A stretch of 64,000 nucleotides of DNA from Komagataeibacter sp. FNDCR2. GTDB lineage: Bacteria; Pseudomonadota; Alphaproteobacteria; Acetobacterales; Acetobacteraceae. The stretch lies in contig NZ_JAIWOU010000001.1 of the NCBI RefSeq assembly GCF_021295395.1, positions 623,001 through 687,000 of the forward strand, read 5' to 3'. The first letter of the stretch is position 1. The number at the start of each line of letters is the position of its first letter. The translations under genes were made by a program, and so were the position numbers. The notes beneath the pieces were generated by a model. The model saw only the letters and a list, made by a program, of their open reading frames with translations. It ran no database searches and was not told the DNA's origin. Below, piece by piece: positions 1-8,216 of this stretch.

Positions 1-387
1 CTTCTGCTGGGTAGCATGTTCATAATATCGCTTATGCGGCAGAGGCGGCAGGAACCAAACGTCAGGGGTTCATCCATCGCGATCATGGCGGGTCTTACCA
101 TCCCCGCGATACTCATGCTTATGGCGATCAGCATGAATTTCCGTTACCGGGCGGAATTCTATCCGATTATGCTTTACTGCGGATTTATGGGAGCGGTTGC
201 TGTCGCAAAAAATTTCCATGACAGTAAACTTCTGAAATCGGTTTCCATATCCCTGGTTGTCATCGGGGTTATTTCATCTCATTTCGTTTTATTACTTTAC
301 GATTTGAGCAAATTTGGTCCGGGCAGTCTCCTGATCAAACATGGTGTCGTCAATTATTATCTTTCTCATATCGGGCTGAACTCATGA
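1..387 (+). CDS. C-terminal part of a polytopic membrane protein (5' truncated by window)
   Basis: The reading frame is open from the first base, so the gene starts outside the window; an internal ATG lies at 16. The visible part has at least three hydrophobic stretches (around AIMAGLTIPAILMLMA, FYPIMLYCGFMGAVAVA and VSISLVVIGVISSHFVLLLY), consistent with the membrane end of a larger integral protein. It overlaps the downstream glycosyltransferase by four bases (ATGA), so the two are probably translationally coupled and may act in one surface-glycan pathway. GC is lower than in the genes after 3 kb. The family cannot be assigned from the fragment; a multi-spanning glycosyltransferase or a polysaccharide membrane protein is only a guess. 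Confidence 0.6.
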   Translation, partial: LLLGSMFIISLMRQRRQEPNVRGSSIAIMAGLTIPAILMLMAISMNFRYRAEFYPIMLYCGFMGAVAVAKNFHDSKLLKSVSISLVVIGVISSHFVLLLYDLSKFGPGSLLIKHGVVNYYLSHIGLNS

Positions 388-1364
388 TCAAAACGTATCA
401 GTACGAAAGTGATGCGCGCGTGGCGATCCTCATTCCTTGCTATAATGAAGAGGTGACAATAGGCGATGTGGTAAGTGAATTCCGGAACATCCTGCCGTCC
501 GCCGATATTTACGTCTATGATAACAATTCCAGCGACAATACATCCGCAATCGCGAAGGACGCGGGGGCGATAGTACGGACCGAACTAAGGCAGGGGAAGG
601 GACACGTAATCCGCCGCATGTTCGCGGACATAGATGCCGACTTCTATGTTCTGGTCGATGGAGACGCCACTTATGAAGCCGCGGCCGTGCGTCGCATGCT
701 GACATTGGCCTCGGAACAGAATCTGGACATGGTGACAGGGCAGCGCGTGACTGACAGGCAGGCGGCCTATCGTAGCGGGCATGTCCTGGGGAATAAACTT
801 TTTACTGGTCTTGTCCGGTGTCTTTTTGGTCCCGGCTCCAAGGATATTTTTTCCGGATACCGTATATTTTCAAAACGTTTCGTTAAATCCTTCCCCGCAC
901 TGTCAACGGGGTTTGAAATCGAGACCGAATTTACCGTACACGCCCTTACGCTGGCCATGCCGATAAGCGAAGTCGAAACCATATATGTCGAAAGACCCGA
1001 GGGCTCCGCCTCCAAGCTGAATACCTATCAGGATGGCTTGCGGATATTGATAGCAATTTTCAATCTCCTGCGGCGAGAGCGCCCTCTCATGTTTTTCAGT
1101 ACGCTAGGTATAATTTTCATGATCGCGGGCATCGCGCTGGGAACACCTATTGTAATGGAGTTCATCCGCACGGGATTTGTTCCGCGCATGCCTACCGCCA
1201 TATTAGCAACCGGGCTGGAAACCCTGGCGGCGTTGGCATTCTGCTGTGGCCAGATTGTCGAGAATGTTGCATTGGCACGGTTGGAAGCCAAACGGCTTAA
1301 TTATCTTTCCTACCCTGCGCCTCAATATAACGAGAAGCGGCTCCCGTGTAAGCGGGAAGCCTGA
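384..1364 (+). CDS. Family 2 glycosyltransferase with C-terminal membrane anchor
   Basis: A 326-residue GT2 protein. The N-terminal GT-A fold starts with ILIPCYNEE (residues 16-24), followed by the nucleotide-binding YDNNSSDNT and the metal-binding DGDATYE (about 92-98). Two hydrophobic segments near 235-258 and 274-292 anchor it in the inner membrane, as in polyprenyl-phosphate sugar transferases of the DPM1/GtrB type. The likely role is transfer of a sugar from an NDP donor to a lipid carrier for surface polysaccharide; donor and acceptor cannot be read from sequence. The start overlaps the upstream gene by four bases. No related gene follows on the right. Confidence 0.85.
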   Translation: MIKTYQYESDARVAILIPCYNEEVTIGDVVSEFRNILPSADIYVYDNNSSDNTSAIAKDAGAIVRTELRQGKGHVIRRMFADIDADFYVLVDGDATYEAAAVRRMLTLASEQNLDMVTGQRVTDRQAAYRSGHVLGNKLFTGLVRCLFGPGSKDIFSGYRIFSKRFVKSFPALSTGFEIETEFTVHALTLAMPISEVETIYVERPEGSASKLNTYQDGLRILIAIFNLLRRERPLMFFSTLGIIFMIAGIALGTPIVMEFIRTGFVPRMPTAILATGLETLAALAFCCGQIVENVALARLEAKRLNYLSYPAPQYNEKRLPCKREA

Positions 1365-1554
1365 TTTTTTGGTGTACAGGGAAAATAGTAAAGCCGCATT
1401 CGATCAGAAATCACACTCTATAGTGGGGACAGCCGCACCTGAAGCACCCGCCGTTTCCGTTGCCAGATCATACACACAACGAGCCCCGGCACGCAGATGA
1501 TGATACGACCAGCAAACCCGGCCATTTTATATCAGGGACTATTTAGGCACTACT
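1365..1554. other. Intergenic stretch, no gene seen
   Basis: Between the glycosyltransferase and the AT-rich orphan gene. No convincing gene, tRNA or strong terminator is seen. Base composition drops toward the right, marking the change into the AT-rich segment. Confidence 0.4.
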
Positions 1555-2292
1555 ATGAATATTTTTAATATTTATAAACCCACCCAGATAATCAAAGACG
1601 AAACAAGCCCGGATTTTGAAAGAGCCAAGGAGCAGGAAAAAAATCTGTGGGAAACAAAATCCATTTGCATTCCGCCAAAAGATATTAATCAGAATAAAGT
1701 TTATATTTCTTCGAAATCATTGCAGGTCGTTATTATAAAAGATGGTGACGAGATCATACACAGTGATACGTATTGCATGGATAAAAAGGGGTCAAAACTT
1801 GGCAAACTCATGCATGGGTGTCCCAAGATAGCAAAGACCATAATGGATCCAACCAGAAAATATACAGTTGAGTTTAGAAAGCCTGAAACAAAAGACATTA
1901 CTACATGGCTTGAAAGCAACTTTTCTCCAGAGCGAAAAGCGTTAGGGGCAGTCTTTCGTGATGTTTATGACTATCTGGAAGCCAGCAAAGCTGAAATTAT
2001 ACGAATATCAAAATCTGTTTCTGAAGATTTGCAAACAACAAAAACAGTATTCAAAAAAGTTCAGGAATCAGAAAAGCAGGCTTCCCTTGATAGGCAGGCA
2101 GCATCAAACGAAAAGAAAATTGGTGTATTGATCGGTATTTCTGGTTTTTTGCTGGGTTCTCTTATGGATTTTGGCCTCCTGAAAGACCTGGATATATTCT
2201 CAATCACAAAAACCGAAGCCGAGATAGGCCTTACGAGCGCTATTATAATCCTTATCGTTTCTGGTTTTTTGATGATGTTCCGAAAAAAATAG
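1555..2292 (+). CDS. Orphan AT-rich protein with two C-terminal membrane segments
   Basis: A 245-residue protein of unknown family. Residues 1-125 are soluble and Lys/Ile/Asp rich; about 140-185 is charged and heptad-like (coiled-coil candidate); two hydrophobic helices follow near 189-210 (VLIGISGFLLGSLMDFGLL) and 224-242 (LTSAIIILIVSGFLMMF), ending in RKK. The topology suggests an inner-membrane protein with a cytosolic N-terminal domain. Codon use is strikingly AT-rich (AAA, ATA, TTT) compared with the GC-rich backbone, a sign of transfer. It stands alone beside mobile-element debris. A membrane-acting defence or toxin-like role is possible from the architecture but not shown. Confidence 0.7.
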   Translation: MNIFNIYKPTQIIKDETSPDFERAKEQEKNLWETKSICIPPKDINQNKVYISSKSLQVVIIKDGDEIIHSDTYCMDKKGSKLGKLMHGCPKIAKTIMDPTRKYTVEFRKPETKDITTWLESNFSPERKALGAVFRDVYDYLEASKAEIIRISKSVSEDLQTTKTVFKKVQESEKQASLDRQAASNEKKIGVLIGISGFLLGSLMDFGLLKDLDIFSITKTEAEIGLTSAIIILIVSGFLMMFRKK

Positions 2293-2355
2293 AGACCAAA
2301 ATTTTCTTGTCAAAAACTATGCTTTGAATGAATAATACTACTCAGTATAAGTTTA

Positions 2356-2391
2356 GCCACCGTGATGGAGAACTTCTTCAGCCCGTCGAAC
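2356..2391 (+). pseudogene. Possible IS3-family transposase fragment
   Basis: Translation of this stretch reads ATVMENFFSPSN, close to the conserved NAVMESFFSTLK block near the C-terminal catalytic Glu of IS3-family OrfB (rve) transposases. Stop codons lie just upstream and again at about 2404-2406, and no inverted repeats or remaining catalytic motifs are visible, so at most a scrap survives. The match is only twelve codons, hence low confidence. Confidence 0.3.
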
Positions 2392-2802
2392 GGGTCAGTG
2401 CGATGTTGACCTTCTGGTTACCGTATGTACGGCCTGAATGTCCTCGAACATTTTTATACGAAATCCACTGAGGGAGTTGCGCAGTTCCGCCGTGCCGATG
2501 CGCCCCATGTCTCTACACGGGCAACCGATCCCGCATGACGGCATGCGCGCCCAGGATTGATGCTGGGTGCCACCGAGATTTTGGGCTATAAGCGTCGGGC
2601 AGGCATGATGCTGGCATGCATACCAGCACTCTCGGATTAAGGCTTCCACCCACTGCGATGGGCACCTTCTCTGTCAGGACGCGTCCAGTCCGACAAGACC
2701 CCTCGGTTATGTTGCCTCGGGTTCAGCCGGGTTAGAACTCCGCTTACTCTTCGGACTCATGTTCGTATCCATCAGCATCAAGACTCTCATCCGCTCAGGC
2801 AT

Positions 2803-2879
2803 TGGTTGCAGGGCAGGATTTGAATCCGGGGCCTTCAGGTCATGAGTCTGACGAGCTACCGGACTGTGGCATTATGGGG
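2803..2879 (-). pseudogene. Decayed initiator tRNA (fMet, CAT)-like sequence
   Basis: The reverse strand matches the core of bacterial initiator tRNA: the D-loop and D-stem side GGTAGCTCGTCAG, a CAT anticodon in CTCATGA, then CCTGAAGG, the T-loop TTCAAAT and a 3' end GCAACCA. The 5' acceptor strand does not pair with the 3' strand, the T-stem 5' strand is mismatched, and the anticodon stem has one mismatch. It is therefore probably a non-functional remnant. In alphaproteobacteria fMet tRNA usually ends rRNA operons; no 5S or 23S sequence is recognisable nearby. Confidence 0.6.
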
Positions 2880-3037
2880 AAGGCTGCGCGCAGGTACAAG
2901 TCGGAAACCGCTCAACCAACATGTTGAACGGCAGCGAATGAGCGCAGATATAAAAAATGATTTGGGGCCAGGTTGGGGGGCCAAAATCCCAAAAACCTAG
3001 AAAGTATTAACTAGCACAGTGGTTTGATAGGTTTAAT

Positions 3038-3130
3038 TGGCGGAGGGGAAGGGATTCGAACCCTCGATACGACTTGACATCGTATAACGGTTTAGCAAAC
3101 CGCCGCCTTCAGCCACTCGGCCACCCCTCC
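3038..3130 (-). tRNA. tRNA-Ser (GCT)
   Basis: A 93-base serine tRNA with a long variable arm. The acceptor stem GGAGGGG pairs with CCCCTCC, the anticodon loop reads TTGCTAA (anticodon GCT, decoding AGC/AGU), the variable arm is a long hairpin, the T-loop is TTCGAAT, and CCA is encoded at the 3' end (TGG at 3038-3040 on the plus strand). Its 3' end faces the low-GC accessory region, making it a candidate integration site. A consensus -10 hexamer lies just upstream. Confidence 0.95.
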
Positions 3131-3144
3131 GCCGAAGAGCACGC

Positions 3145-3150
3145 ATTATA
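3145..3150 (-). promoter_or_regulatory. Candidate -10 box for tRNA-Ser
   Basis: The minus strand reads TATAAT here, about 14 bases before the first base of tRNA-Ser, a suitable distance for a transcript starting a few bases upstream of the tRNA. No good -35 hexamer is visible at 17 bases. Just upstream, 3163-3171 and 3195-3203 form a 9-bp inverted repeat (TTTGCAGGG / CCCTGCAAA) that may end gatB transcription, though no T-run follows. Confidence 0.45.
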
Positions 3151-3230
3151 AGTAACACGGCGTTTGCAGGGCTGCTTTTAGCCTGTAGCCGCACCCCTGC
3201 AAAGCCCTAAAATGCGAAGAAGCCCCTTTT

Positions 3231-4679
3231 TTACAAAACTTTTTTCAGGGCTTCATTCACGATGGCCGGATTGGCCTTGCCCGCCATGGCTTTCATCACC
3301 TGGCCTACAAAAAAGCCGAACAGGCGGTCCTTGCCACCGCGATATTCTTCCACCTTGTCCGCATTGCGGGCCAGCACATCGGCAACAGCGGCGTCGATCG
3401 CGCCGGTATCGGTTACCTGCTTCAGCCCCTTGCGCTCCACGATATCGGACGCGCTATCGCCGGTTTCCAGCATGTCCTCGAACACTTCCTTGGCGATCTT
3501 GCCATTGATCGTGCCGTCGGACACCAGATCCAGCATGCCACCCAGCGCCTGTGCCGAAATCGGGCTATCCTGAATCGTGCGTCCCGTACGGTTCAGTGCT
3601 GCAAACAGGTCGCCCGTGACCCAGTTGGCCGCAAGGCGGGCATCGCGGCCCCGGGCCACCGTCTCGTAATAGTCGGCAATGGCCTGCTCGGCGACCAGCA
3701 CGCCCGCATCATAGCGGGGAATGCCGTATTCCTTCTCGAAGCGTGCACGCTTGTCATCGGGCAGTTCGGGCAGGGCCTTTTCCAGTTCGTCCACCCATGC
3801 CTGTTCCACCACCAGCGGCAGCAGGTCGGGGTCCGGGAAGTAGCGGTAGTCGTGCGCGTCTTCCTTGCTGCGGAGCGAACGGGTTTCATTGCGGGCAGGG
3901 TCGAACAGGCGGGTTTCCTGATCTACCGTGCCGCCTTCCTCCCACACCTCGACCTGGCGCGCGGCCTCGGTCTCGATCGCGTGCATGACGTAGCGGATGG
4001 AGTTGACGTTCTTGATCTCGCAGCGCGTGCGGAAGGCCTCACCCGCCTTGCGTACCGACACGTTCACGTCGGCACGCATCGAGCCTTCTTCCATGTTGCC
4101 ATCGCAGGTGCCCAGATAGCGCAGGATCTGGCGTAGCTTGCGCAGATAGGCGCCGGCTTCCTCCGGCGTGCGGATGTCGGGCTCGCTCACGATCTCCATC
4201 AGCGCCACACCGGCACGGTTCAGGTCGATGAGCGAACGCGTCGGATCCTGATCGTGGATCGACTTGCCTGCGTCCTGTTCCAGATGCAGGCGGGTAATGC
4301 CGATATGGCGCACCGTACCATCGGCCAGTTCGATCTCGACCGTGCCTTCGCCCACAATGGGATGGGTGAACTGGCTGATCTGGTAGCCGGTGGGCAGGTC
4401 GGCATAGAAATAGTTCTTGCGGTCAAACCGGCTTTCCAGATTGATGCGTGCGCGCAGCCCCAGCCCGGTACGGACGGCCTGCGCCACGCATTCGCGGTTC
4501 AGGACCGGCAGCATGCCCGGAAAACCCGCATCCACCAGGCTGACATGGGTGTTCGGTTCACCGCCATAGGACGCGGATGCACCGGAAAACAGCTTGGATC
4601 TGCTGATGACCTGCGCATGGACTTCCAGCCCGACCACGATTTCCCACGTGCCGGTGCGACCTTCTATCGTATAGCTCAT
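3231..4679 (-). CDS. gatB: Asp-tRNA(Asn)/Glu-tRNA(Gln) amidotransferase subunit B
   Basis: A 482-residue GatB, the tRNA-binding and kinase subunit that activates the misacylated Asp or Glu so that GatA-derived ammonia can amidate it. Visible family signatures are [12 protein letters not shown] near the N-terminus, [25 protein letters not shown], and a C-terminal YqeY-like tail ending in the usual [13 protein letters not shown]. Length is normal. It is the last gene of gatC-gatA-gatB, all on the minus strand, and its ATG overlaps the gatA stop by four bases. Confidence 0.97.
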   Translation of the reverse strand: MSYTIEGRTGTWEIVVGLEVHAQVISRSKLFSGASASYGGEPNTHVSLVDAGFPGMLPVLNRECVAQAVRTGLGLRARINLESRFDRKNYFYADLPTGYQISQFTHPIVGEGTVEIELADGTVRHIGITRLHLEQDAGKSIHDQDPTRSLIDLNRAGVALMEIVSEPDIRTPEEAGAYLRKLRQILRYLGTCDGNMEEGSMRADVNVSVRKAGEAFRTRCEIKNVNSIRYVMHAIETEAARQVEVWEEGGTVDQETRLFDPARNETRSLRSKEDAHDYRYFPDPDLLPLVVEQAWVDELEKALPELPDDKRARFEKEYGIPRYDAGVLVAEQAIADYYETVARGRDARLAANWVTGDLFAALNRTGRTIQDSPISAQALGGMLDLVSDGTINGKIAKEVFEDMLETGDSASDIVERKGLKQVTDTGAIDAAVADVLARNADKVEEYRGGKDRLFGFFVGQVMKAMAGKANPAIVNEALKKVL

Positions 4680-6163
4680 TTCGCCATCTCCGCGCGGATG
4701 GCAGGCCGATGGGTGAAGGCCGCCGCCTTTTCCAGCGCGCTGCCCGTAGCCAGCAGGGTTTCCTCATCAAACGGGCGGCCGATCAACTGCAACCCGAGCG
4801 GCAGGCCCGTAGCCCCCAAGCCCACGGGCACGGACATGGCGGGCATGCCCGCCATGGAGGCTGGCACCGTAAAGATATCGTTCAGATACATCTGGACCGG
4901 ATCGTCCATCTTTTCCCCTTGCCCGAACGCCGGAGTGGGCGCGGTGGGCGTCAGCAATACGTCAACCTGCTGGAAGCTTTCGGTAAAGTCACGGCGGATC
5001 AGCGTGCGGACCTTCTGCGCCTTCAGGTAATAGGCATCGTAATATCCGGCGGAGAGCACGTAGGTACCCATCATGATACGGCGACGCACCTCCGGGCCAA
5101 AACCCGCGCGGCGGGAGGCTTCGTACATCCCGTCCAGCGTGGGGGCGGGGACACGTTCGCCAAAACGCAGGCCGTCATAGCGCGCGAGATTGGACGAACA
5201 TTCCGCAGGCGCGACGATGTAGTAGGTGGCCAGCCCGTACCGGGTATGGGGCAGGGAGACATCCACGATCTCGCACCCGGCTTCCTTCAGCCATGCGATG
5301 CCCTGCTGCCATGCGGCCTCGATCTCGGTGGAGAGACCTTCGGCGCGGTATTCGCGCGGGATCCCGACCTTCAGCCCCTTCAGGCTGCGGCCCACGGCGG
5401 CGGAATAATCCGGCACGTCGCAATCCACGCTGGTGCTGTCGCGCGGATCGAAACCCGCCATGGACTGGAGCATGATGGCGCAGTCACCCACGCTGCGCGC
5501 CATCGGCCCCGCCTGGTCCAGCGAGGAGGCATAGGCGATCGTGCCATACCGGCTGCACCGCCCATAGGTGGGCTTGAGGCCGACAATGCCGCAATAGGCG
5601 GCAGGCTGGCGGATCGAACCGCCGGTATCGGTGCCCGTGGCCCCCATGGCGAGGCCCGCGGCCACCGCCGCCGCCGACCCGCCCGACGACCCGCCCGGCA
5701 CCAGCACGGTCTGCGCATCGTCCCTGCGCTTCCACGGGTTTTCCACCGGCCCGAAGGCGGAGGTGATATTGGCCGAGCCCATGGCGAATTCATCAAGGTT
5801 GGTCTTGCCCACGAACACCGCGCCATCGCGCAGCAGGTTGGCCGTGACCGTGCTTTCATAAGGCGGCACGAAGTTTTTCAGGATGTTGCTGGCCGCCGTG
5901 GTCCGCACGCCGCTGGTGCAGAACAGGTCCTTGATGCCCAGCGGGATGCCGGTCAGCGCACGGGCCTCGTCACGGGCCAGGGCGGTATCCGCGCGGGCCG
6001 CCGCCTCCAGCGCCGCATCGGCCGTGGTGGTGATATAGGCGTTAAGCCGGGGGTTGAGCGCGGCAATGCCATCCGTATGCGCGCGCACCAGCTCGACCGC
6101 GCTGTAGTCGCGCCTGCGCAGGCCGGCGGCGGCGTCGGCAATGGTGAGTTCGGTCAGGTTCAT
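4676..6163 (-). CDS. gatA: Asp-tRNA(Asn)/Glu-tRNA(Gln) amidotransferase subunit A
   Basis: A 495-residue amidase-signature enzyme that hydrolyses glutamine and channels ammonia to GatB. The catalytic Ser-cisSer-Lys triad can be read: Lys in GIKDLF (about 77-82), the Ser-rich loop [12 protein letters not shown] (about 152-163) and the nucleophile region [12 protein letters not shown]. Length is typical. It sits between gatC (sharing one base at its start, TAATG) and gatB (four-base overlap), implying co-translation of the three subunits in equal amounts. Confidence 0.97.
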   Translation of the reverse strand: MNLTELTIADAAAGLRRRDYSAVELVRAHTDGIAALNPRLNAYITTTADAALEAAARADTALARDEARALTGIPLGIKDLFCTSGVRTTAASNILKNFVPPYESTVTANLLRDGAVFVGKTNLDEFAMGSANITSAFGPVENPWKRRDDAQTVLVPGGSSGGSAAAVAAGLAMGATGTDTGGSIRQPAAYCGIVGLKPTYGRCSRYGTIAYASSLDQAGPMARSVGDCAIMLQSMAGFDPRDSTSVDCDVPDYSAAVGRSLKGLKVGIPREYRAEGLSTEIEAAWQQGIAWLKEAGCEIVDVSLPHTRYGLATYYIVAPAECSSNLARYDGLRFGERVPAPTLDGMYEASRRAGFGPEVRRRIMMGTYVLSAGYYDAYYLKAQKVRTLIRRDFTESFQQVDVLLTPTAPTPAFGQGEKMDDPVQMYLNDIFTVPASMAGMPAMSVPVGLGATGLPLGLQLIGRPFDEETLLATGSALEKAAAFTHRPAIRAEMAK

Positions 6164-6450
6164 TATTCAACAACCTTGGGCACGGTATAAAAGGGGCCGA
6201 CGGCATCGGGTGCGTTGGACAGCACGGCCTCGCGGCAGTTGCCGTCGGTCACCACATCGTCACGTATGCGGAGCGCGGCGTGGCCCGTGCCGACCATGGG
6301 GGCGACCCCATCGACATTGACCTCGTTCAGCTGCTCGACCCAGCCCAGGATCCCGTTAAGCTCCCCTTGCAGGGACTGAAGATCAGACTCGTCAATACCA
6401 ATCCGTGCCAGTCTGGCAATGCGGCGGACGGTCGCGGGATCAAGCGACAT
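6163..6450 (-). CDS. gatC: Asp-tRNA(Asn)/Glu-tRNA(Gln) amidotransferase subunit C
   Basis: A 95-residue GatC, the small belt-like subunit that stabilises GatA-GatB. The start is the ATG giving [17 protein letters not shown], which matches the family N-terminus; a longer open frame extends upstream but those residues do not resemble GatC and run into ruvX on the other strand. The C-terminal FYTVPKVVE is characteristic. It is the first gene of the gatCAB operon and is divergent from ruvX, with a 76-bp shared promoter region. Confidence 0.93.
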   Translation of the reverse strand: MSLDPATVRRIARLARIGIDESDLQSLQGELNGILGWVEQLNEVNVDGVAPMVGTGHAALRIRDDVVTDGNCREAVLSNAPDAVGPFYTVPKVVE

Positions 6451-6526
6451 GAAGCAATAACTTTCCATCGTAACAGGGGAAGAATATCCTGCGGCGCAGG
6501 ACCTGCTGAGGAACATACCCCCGACC

Positions 6527-7021
6527 ATGCCCCTGTTCAACATATCCGATCTCCGTGCCGCGCTGCGGCGCAACCAGCGCCTGCTGGGACTTGACCCCGG
6601 CAGCAGGACAATCGGCGTGGCGCTGTCGGATGTGGGGCTGATGCTGGCGTCGCCCCACACGGCGCTGAAGCGGACGAAACTGTCCGCCATCGCCGCCCAG
6701 ATCAGCACGATCGCGCGCGCGCAGGACGTGGGGGGGCTGGTGGTCGGCCTGCCGCTTTCACTCGATGGCAGCTTCGGCCCGGCGGCGCAGGCGGCGCGGG
6801 ACTGGGCACGCAACCTGTCGGACATGACCGGCCTGCCCGCCGCGATGTGGGATGAGCGGCTTTCATCCTCCGCCGTGAACCGCTTCCTGATCTCGGAGGC
6901 CGACATGACGCGCCAGCGCCGTGGGGAGGTGGTGGACCGCATGGCCGCCGCCTACATCCTCCAGGCCGCCCTTGACGCCTCGACCACCCCGGACGGGGAG
7001 GCGGGGATTGCGAATTCGTGA
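6527..7021 (+). CDS. ruvX: Putative pre-16S rRNA nuclease / RuvX (YqgF family)
   Basis: A 164-residue RNase H-like protein. The first beta strand carries the metal ligand in LLGLDPGSRTIGVALSD (about residues 20-36); VVGLPLSLDGSFGP and WDERLSS give the other conserved blocks, and a final Asp is in EVVDRMAAAYILQ. YqgF proteins process the 16S rRNA 5' end and have also been called Holliday junction resolvases. Divergent from gatC. Length is slightly above the usual 140-150 because of a short extra N-terminus. Confidence 0.92.
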   Translation: MPLFNISDLRAALRRNQRLLGLDPGSRTIGVALSDVGLMLASPHTALKRTKLSAIAAQISTIARAQDVGGLVVGLPLSLDGSFGPAAQAARDWARNLSDMTGLPAAMWDERLSSSAVNRFLISEADMTRQRRGEVVDRMAAAYILQAALDASTTPDGEAGIANS

Positions 7022-7161
7022 TGGCATGACTGGATTGTGCCAAAACCGGACCCGGGCGGTGCGGGGACTGCTATGGTCCCGACAGCCACCGGCCCGCACC
7101 GGGATATGATCTTTCCCTGCCATGCGCCGGACCCTACGTGCCAGAAACGAGGATACCGACC

Positions 7162-8091
7162 ATGCGCCTGCCGCACCTGCATTTACCCTACCTGCATATC
7201 CATGTGCATGACCGGCCGCTGGCAGGCGACCCCCACCCGCATAATCCGTTCCACTGGAAACTGTATTTCTGTGAGGCGATCGCCACCGCCATCCTGATGA
7301 TCCTGGGGTTGAGCGCGGTCATCCTGCTCACCGCCTCGGGCAGCCCGTTCGCGGCCCCGTTGCAGCAGCACCCCTACCTGCAGACGGCCCTGTGCGGCCT
7401 GTGCTTCGGCCTGTCCGGCACGGCCGCGGCCATGACGCCGTTTGGCAAGGTCAGCGGCGCGCATATCAACCCCTCCGTCACGCTGGCCTTTTCACTGGCC
7501 AGGCGCATCGGCGGTATCGACGCGCTCAATTACATGATCGCGCAGGTTATTGGCGCGTTCCTGGGCACGGCCACGGTGTACGAGGCGGGCAGGCTGGTGG
7601 CGTGGTGGGGCAACATGGCGGTGTCCGTGCGCTATGGCGCGACCGTGCCCTATGGGCAGATCTCCATCTGGTGGGCCATGTGGTCTGAAATGTTCGTGAC
7701 CGCCGCCCTGATCGCCATGCTGTACTGGCTGGCCGCGCACCCACGATGGAAGTTCATCACCCCCTGGTCGGGCGGGCTGTTCTTCCTGATCATGAACCCG
7801 GTTACCGCATGGCTTTCAGGCAACAGCGTGAACTTCGCGCGCACGCTCGCACCCGCCCTGTTCGCGGGGCAGTGGACGGGGTTATGGATTTACGTGGTCG
7901 GCCCGTTTGCCGGGGCCTCGCTCGCAGTCATGGCCATCCGCATGAACCTTCTGGGCAGGCTGCACCTGCTGGAGGCGCGGCTGGTCAATTTTGGCCACCA
8001 TGGCCGCGTTCCCGCGCTGGACGACCCGCACCGCAAGATGACCCACCCCGACGACCCCACCCACCTGCCGCCCGGTCACGGCCCGGCCTGA
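7162..8091 (+). CDS. MIP-family channel (aquaporin/aquaglyceroporin-like) with unusual NPA boxes
   Basis: About 309 residues from the ATG at 7162, which has a GAGG ribosome site; a GTG at 7138 would add eight residues. Six membrane helices follow a His/Pro-rich N-terminus. The first half-helix box reads SGAHINPSVT (NPS rather than NPA). The second reads NSVNFARTLAP (NFA), with the selectivity-filter Arg retained. Both changes depart from textbook aquaporins and suggest an altered pore, perhaps for polyols. The C-terminal tail is His/Pro/Asp rich. Dihydroxyacetone kinase follows 125 bp downstream on the same strand, suggesting glycerol or dihydroxyacetone as cargo (inference). Confidence 0.85.
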   Translation: MRLPHLHLPYLHIHVHDRPLAGDPHPHNPFHWKLYFCEAIATAILMILGLSAVILLTASGSPFAAPLQQHPYLQTALCGLCFGLSGTAAAMTPFGKVSGAHINPSVTLAFSLARRIGGIDALNYMIAQVIGAFLGTATVYEAGRLVAWWGNMAVSVRYGATVPYGQISIWWAMWSEMFVTAALIAMLYWLAAHPRWKFITPWSGGLFFLIMNPVTAWLSGNSVNFARTLAPALFAGQWTGLWIYVVGPFAGASLAVMAIRMNLLGRLHLLEARLVNFGHHGRVPALDDPHRKMTHPDDPTHLPPGHGPA

Positions 8092-8216
8092 GGGCAGGCC
8101 CACGCGCGGCGCAACCCACGCCTGACATATTCCGTTGTTTTGCAAGGAACGGATTAACCGTCATATTCGCCCTGCCGCCATGCCTGGCCATGGCCCCAGG
8201 GGGAGAAAGCATAATA

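Larger units (their letters stand above)
2293..3037. other. Gene-poor debris region between the orphan gene and tRNA-Ser
   Basis: About 745 bp without a convincing intact gene. It holds a possible IS3 transposase scrap (2356-2391) and a decayed initiator-tRNA-like sequence (2803-2879). Other short open frames carry no recognisable motif and have stops in the plausible continuations. Mixed base composition and fragments point to repeated insertion and deletion next to the tRNA-Ser gene. Confidence 0.5.

Noticed and set aside
3163-3203. 5S rRNA or other RNA gene next to tRNA-Ser
   Set aside because: Only a 9-bp inverted repeat is present; it is too short and lacks 5S features.
4709-6190. Long plus-strand open frame antisense to gatA
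   Set aside because: High GC creates open shadows of strong genes; the translation is low-complexity Arg/Gly/His sequence without domains, whereas gatA has the full catalytic triad.
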